Positions 61,625-64,000 of a stretch of 64,000 bases of DNA are shown here, one piece after another; position 1 is the stretch's first letter, and each line of letters begins with the position of its first letter. Source of the DNA: Aggregatimonas sangjinii. Lineage in GTDB: Bacteria; Bacteroidota; Bacteroidia; Flavobacteriales; Flavobacteriaceae. The notes beneath the pieces were generated by a model, which was not told the origin of the DNA, searched no databases, and saw nothing but the letters and a program-made list of their open reading frames with translations. The stretch lies in assembly GCF_005943945.1 (NCBI RefSeq), contig NZ_CP040710.1:1003001-1067000 (forward strand). Reading direction: 5' to 3'. Position numbers and translations under genes: made by a program.

Positions 61625-62752
61625 ATGGATATTAAAAAGGAAAAGATTTCTACGCCTATAAGTATCAAGGAAAAATCGGATTACCGTAACTTTCCCATGG
61701 TGCCCAGAGTCGTGTACGGTAAGGGTAGTTTTGATCAATTGGGCGATATATTGATGCCCCATCGAAAAAATGCCGACGCCCCATGTATTTTTCTGGTCGA
61801 TGATGTATTTGAAGGTACCGATCTGATTTCCAGAATACCTTTGATTTTTAATGACCAATTGATATTCATTTCCGCAGAAGAAGAGCCGAAAACCGTACAG
61901 GTAGATGTGCTTGTAAGTAAAATCAGAAACGATTTTACCGAGCCCCCTTCTGGCATTATTGGTATAGGTGGGGGTACGCTACTCGATTTGGCCAAGGCTG
62001 TCGCCATCATGTTAAATAATCCAGGAACCTCATGTGCCTATCAAGGTTGGGATCTGGTGCGAAAGCCATCGTTATATCACGTTGGTATACCTACGATCAG
62101 TGGAACGGGCGCAGAGGTATCAAGAACTACGGTATTGCTAGGTCCAGAGAAGAAATTAGGCATCAATTCGGATTATACCATTTTCGACCAAGTGATCATG
62201 GATCCCGAACTTACCAAAGGGGTGCCCAAAGAGCAGTGGTTCTATACCGGTATGGATTGTTTTATACATTGCATCGAGTCTCTGAACGGGACCTATCTGA
62301 ATGCTTTTAGTCAAAGTTATGGTGAAAAGGCCCTCGCGTTATGCAAGGAAGTCTATTTGCAGGATATCGATGCTTCGGAATCCCGCGAAAAATTAATGAT
62401 GGCCTCCTGGCACGGCGGTATGAGTATAGCGTATTCCCAAGTGGGGGTCGCTCATGCCATGAGTTATGGCCTTTCCTACCTATTAGGCGTGCGGCATGGT
62501 TTGGGCAATTGCCTTGTCTTTCAACACTTGAACGAATTCTATCCTGATGGTGTGGCTTTGTTCCATAAAATGCTGAAGCGGCATAATATCACACTTCCGA
62601 AAGGTATTACTGCAAAGCTTACCGATTCCGATTTCGATACGATGATTACTGTAAGTCTAGGGATGGTACCACTGTGGGAAAATGCACTCGGTACCGATTG
62701 GATGAAAATTATGACTCCGGAAAAATTAAAATCCATTTATCAAAAAATCTAA
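61625..62752 (+). CDS. KdnB-like metal-dependent alcohol dehydrogenase (Kdo 8-oxidase)
   Basis: A 375-residue group III alcohol dehydrogenase. The nucleotide fold has GIIGIGGGTLLDLAKAVAIM; TISGTGAEVSRTTVL is the glycine-rich turn. Metal ligands are expected in GMDCFIHCIESLNG and AHAMSYGLSYLLGVRHGLGN. The N-terminus PRVVYGKGSFDQLGDIL is typical. Placement beside kdsB recalls Shewanella, where KdnB oxidises Kdo at C8 and KdnA adds an amino group before KdsB activation. That function is inferred; no KdnA-type aminotransferase is in the window. Confidence 0.75.
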   Translation: MDIKKEKISTPISIKEKSDYRNFPMVPRVVYGKGSFDQLGDILMPHRKNADAPCIFLVDDVFEGTDLISRIPLIFNDQLIFISAEEEPKTVQVDVLVSKIRNDFTEPPSGIIGIGGGTLLDLAKAVAIMLNNPGTSCAYQGWDLVRKPSLYHVGIPTISGTGAEVSRTTVLLGPEKKLGINSDYTIFDQVIMDPELTKGVPKEQWFYTGMDCFIHCIESLNGTYLNAFSQSYGEKALALCKEVYLQDIDASESREKLMMASWHGGMSIAYSQVGVAHAMSYGLSYLLGVRHGLGNCLVFQHLNEFYPDGVALFHKMLKRHNITLPKGITAKLTDSDFDTMITVSLGMVPLWENALGTDWMKIMTPEKLKSIYQKI

Positions 62753-62782
62753 CGAACATCGTTATGGTATGTTCGTATTTTC
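62752..62782 (+). terminator. Terminator after the kdnB-like gene
   Basis: ACGAACAT pairs with ATGTTCGT over a nine-base loop, followed by ATTTT. The stem begins at the last base of the stop codon. Confidence 0.75.
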
Positions 62783-62815
62783 CCTGATTTATTTCAACCC
62801 ATCTAATTTACATTG

Positions 62816-63370
62816 ATGCATACACTTGCCAAGTTTATCTATTATAAGTTGATGGGGTGGGCCGTAAACGGTGAATTTCCTTCGTATTTGGATAAATTTG
62901 TCATTGCCGTTGTGCCACATACGAGTTGGTGGGATTTTCCGTTGGGTATTATCATTCGGAATGTATGGAAGGCCGAAATAAATTTCGTCGGCAAAAAAAG
63001 TTTGTTCAAACCACCTTTCGGATGGTATTTTAGATGGATGGGCGGTGCCCCGGTAGACCGAAGCAAGAAAAGTGATACCGTAACGGCAACGGCGGAGGTC
63101 TTTAAAACACGGAAGGTATTCAGGCTAACCTTGGCACCCGAAGGTACCCGTAAAAAAGTAAGTTCTTGGAAAAGTGGCTTCTATTACATTGCGAAAAAGG
63201 CGGAAGTGCCCATAGTCTTAATCGCCTTCGATTTTGGTAAAAAGGAAATCAAGGTTTCGAAGCCGAGGTGGCCGACAGCCGATAAGGAAGCCGACTTTAA
63301 AACCTATGAAGCGTTTTTCGAAGGGGTGGTGGGTAAAGTAGCCGAATACAGCTATTCGCCCGCCAAATAA
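62816..63370 (+). CDS. 1-acyl-glycerol-3-phosphate acyltransferase-like protein
   Basis: A 184-residue acyltransferase of the PlsC type. Motif I is HTSWWDFPLGI (HX4D), motif II lies in GWYFRWMGGAPVDRSKK and motif III in LAPEGTRKKVSSWKSG (EGT). It has no membrane segment and is shorter than true PlsC. It may acylate a lysophospholipid or another lipid. The start is the ATG at 62816; a TTG one codon earlier is in frame. It ends five bases from the convergent last gene. Confidence 0.85.
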   Translation: MHTLAKFIYYKLMGWAVNGEFPSYLDKFVIAVVPHTSWWDFPLGIIIRNVWKAEINFVGKKSLFKPPFGWYFRWMGGAPVDRSKKSDTVTATAEVFKTRKVFRLTLAPEGTRKKVSSWKSGFYYIAKKAEVPIVLIAFDFGKKEIKVSKPRWPTADKEADFKTYEAFFEGVVGKVAEYSYSPAK

Positions 63371-63375
63371 GCAGG

Positions 63376-63879
63376 CTATATTTTTTTTCTTTCAATCAGT
63401 TTTTTGGGTACTTCTTTCTTCTTGGTATTTCCCGGAAACACCAAGGAGGTACTGGAATACGAGGTGCCAAAAGTGGCCGCGGCAGCATACACTTGGTGAA
63501 TAGCATCCAATACCTGGTGGTCTGCCAATTCCTTCAGCGGATGAATAAAAACCGACCAAATAATTTCGTCGCTCAAGGCGTATTTTACATCCAAAGCGGA
63601 ATGAAAGTTCGCCACCAGTGCGTTCAATAATTGTTCTTCTTCCAAATCCTCTTTTTTGACAACAGGACTAATGATACGCATGCGATTGGCGTTTTCGTCG
63701 TATACGCAGATTAACAAAGTCTCTTTATATACGAACTGAATAGAATTGCCACTGGTATCTGTAGTGTCAGCTACTTGTACAATGAGTTCTTTCAATCGCT
63801 CTGGAGTCATATCCTGTGCGGATGTTGTAAAATTGGTAAGCGTTAACGCGAACAGCAGCGGTAGCCAATAGACTTTCAT
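63376..63879 (-). CDS. Exported protein of unknown function
   Basis: A 167-residue protein with a signal peptide (VYWLPLLFALTLTNFTTSAQ). The mature part is mixed alpha/beta with FVYKETLLICVYDENANRMR and DEIIWSVFIHPLKELAD, and a basic C-terminus (KKKEVPKKLIERKKI). No family was recognised. It converges with the acyltransferase gene, and the 121 bases after its start to the window edge show no further gene. Confidence 0.65.
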   Translation of the reverse strand: MKVYWLPLLFALTLTNFTTSAQDMTPERLKELIVQVADTTDTSGNSIQFVYKETLLICVYDENANRMRIISPVVKKEDLEEEQLLNALVANFHSALDVKYALSDEIIWSVFIHPLKELADHQVLDAIHQVYAAAATFGTSYSSTSLVFPGNTKKKEVPKKLIERKKI

Positions 63880-64000
63880 GGGTGTTGTTTAATTTATTTG
63901 TCGGCTTTATGATGCGGTAATTACAAGGGTCGCGGAAATCAATAAAACACTTCTGATAAGCTTGTATAGTGTAGGCGCCATCGAAATAAAAATAATAATA

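Overview
The window looks like chromosomal DNA of a marine member of the Flavobacteriaceae (phylum Bacteroidota). The evidence is direct: several genes are preceded by the Bacteroidota sigma-A -7 box TAnnTTTG (best cases with an upstream TTG at about 20 nt), Shine-Dalgarno sequences are weak or absent, one secreted protein ends in a type IX secretion (T9SS) sorting domain, and many families typical of this group are present (DUF5606, DUF2853, DUF3822, head-GIN DUF2807, six-domain S1, PyrR, Kdo-8-oxidase-like dehydrogenase). Genus and species cannot be read from the sequence. No tRNA, rRNA, insertion sequence, prophage or CRISPR array was seen; the only recognisable RNA gene is rnpB.

Layout. 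(1) 1-4445: the edge of a surface-glycan locus with teichoic-acid-like and phosphocholine-like enzymes (TagD-like cytidylyltransferase end, LicD-like transferase, a TagF-like/GT2 fusion, a LicC-like nucleotidyltransferase, a second GT2). (2) 4542-7023: housekeeping genes dapD, ruvX, def and a DUF5606 gene. (3) 7129-15828: a large propeller/amidohydrolase protein, then a minus-strand set of carbohydrate genes (glycerol-type aquaporin, esterase, SGNH hydrolase, GH20 hexosaminidase, GH-A-like lipoprotein). (4) 15829-23877: an accessory stretch with a frameshifted serine hydrolase, an SMP-30 protein, an unusual N-acyl-D-amino-acid deacylase relative, mazG, a DinB-like protein, a lipoprotein MsrB and a collagen-like lipoprotein. 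It carries three intergenic arrays of seven-base tandem repeats, the most unusual feature of the window. (5) 24063-30731: glycogen branching enzyme, GH31 glucosidase, M48 peptidase and an MFS transporter. (6) 30771-33762: an ECF sigma factor, a membrane protein that may be its anti-sigma factor, and two exported repeat proteins (DUF4097-like and DUF2807). (7) 34333-39105: a 1590-residue T9SS cargo protein. (8) 39492-59428: core genes lon, cmk, rpsA, pyrR, pyrB, rnz, pdxH, sixA, ppk1, miaE, dnaX, rnpB, rsmD and a RecD-like helicase. (9) 59509-63879: a kdsB, HAD, kdnB-like set for Kdo or 8-amino-Kdo in lipopolysaccharide, an acyltransferase, and a short periplasmic protein.

How they fit together. 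Regions 1 and 9 both serve the outer surface: polyol- or choline-phosphate decoration of a glycan, and activation and modification of the Kdo sugar of lipid A core. Region 6 is a probable self-contained envelope-sensing unit. Region 3 looks like uptake and trimming of acetylated amino-sugar glycans. The core block in region 8 contains several short operons whose members overlap or abut (pyrB to rnz, sixA-ppk1, the 57752 to 55742 operon). Several initiation codons are TTG or GTG, and at least one promoter box sits so close to its start codon that the mRNA may have no leader.
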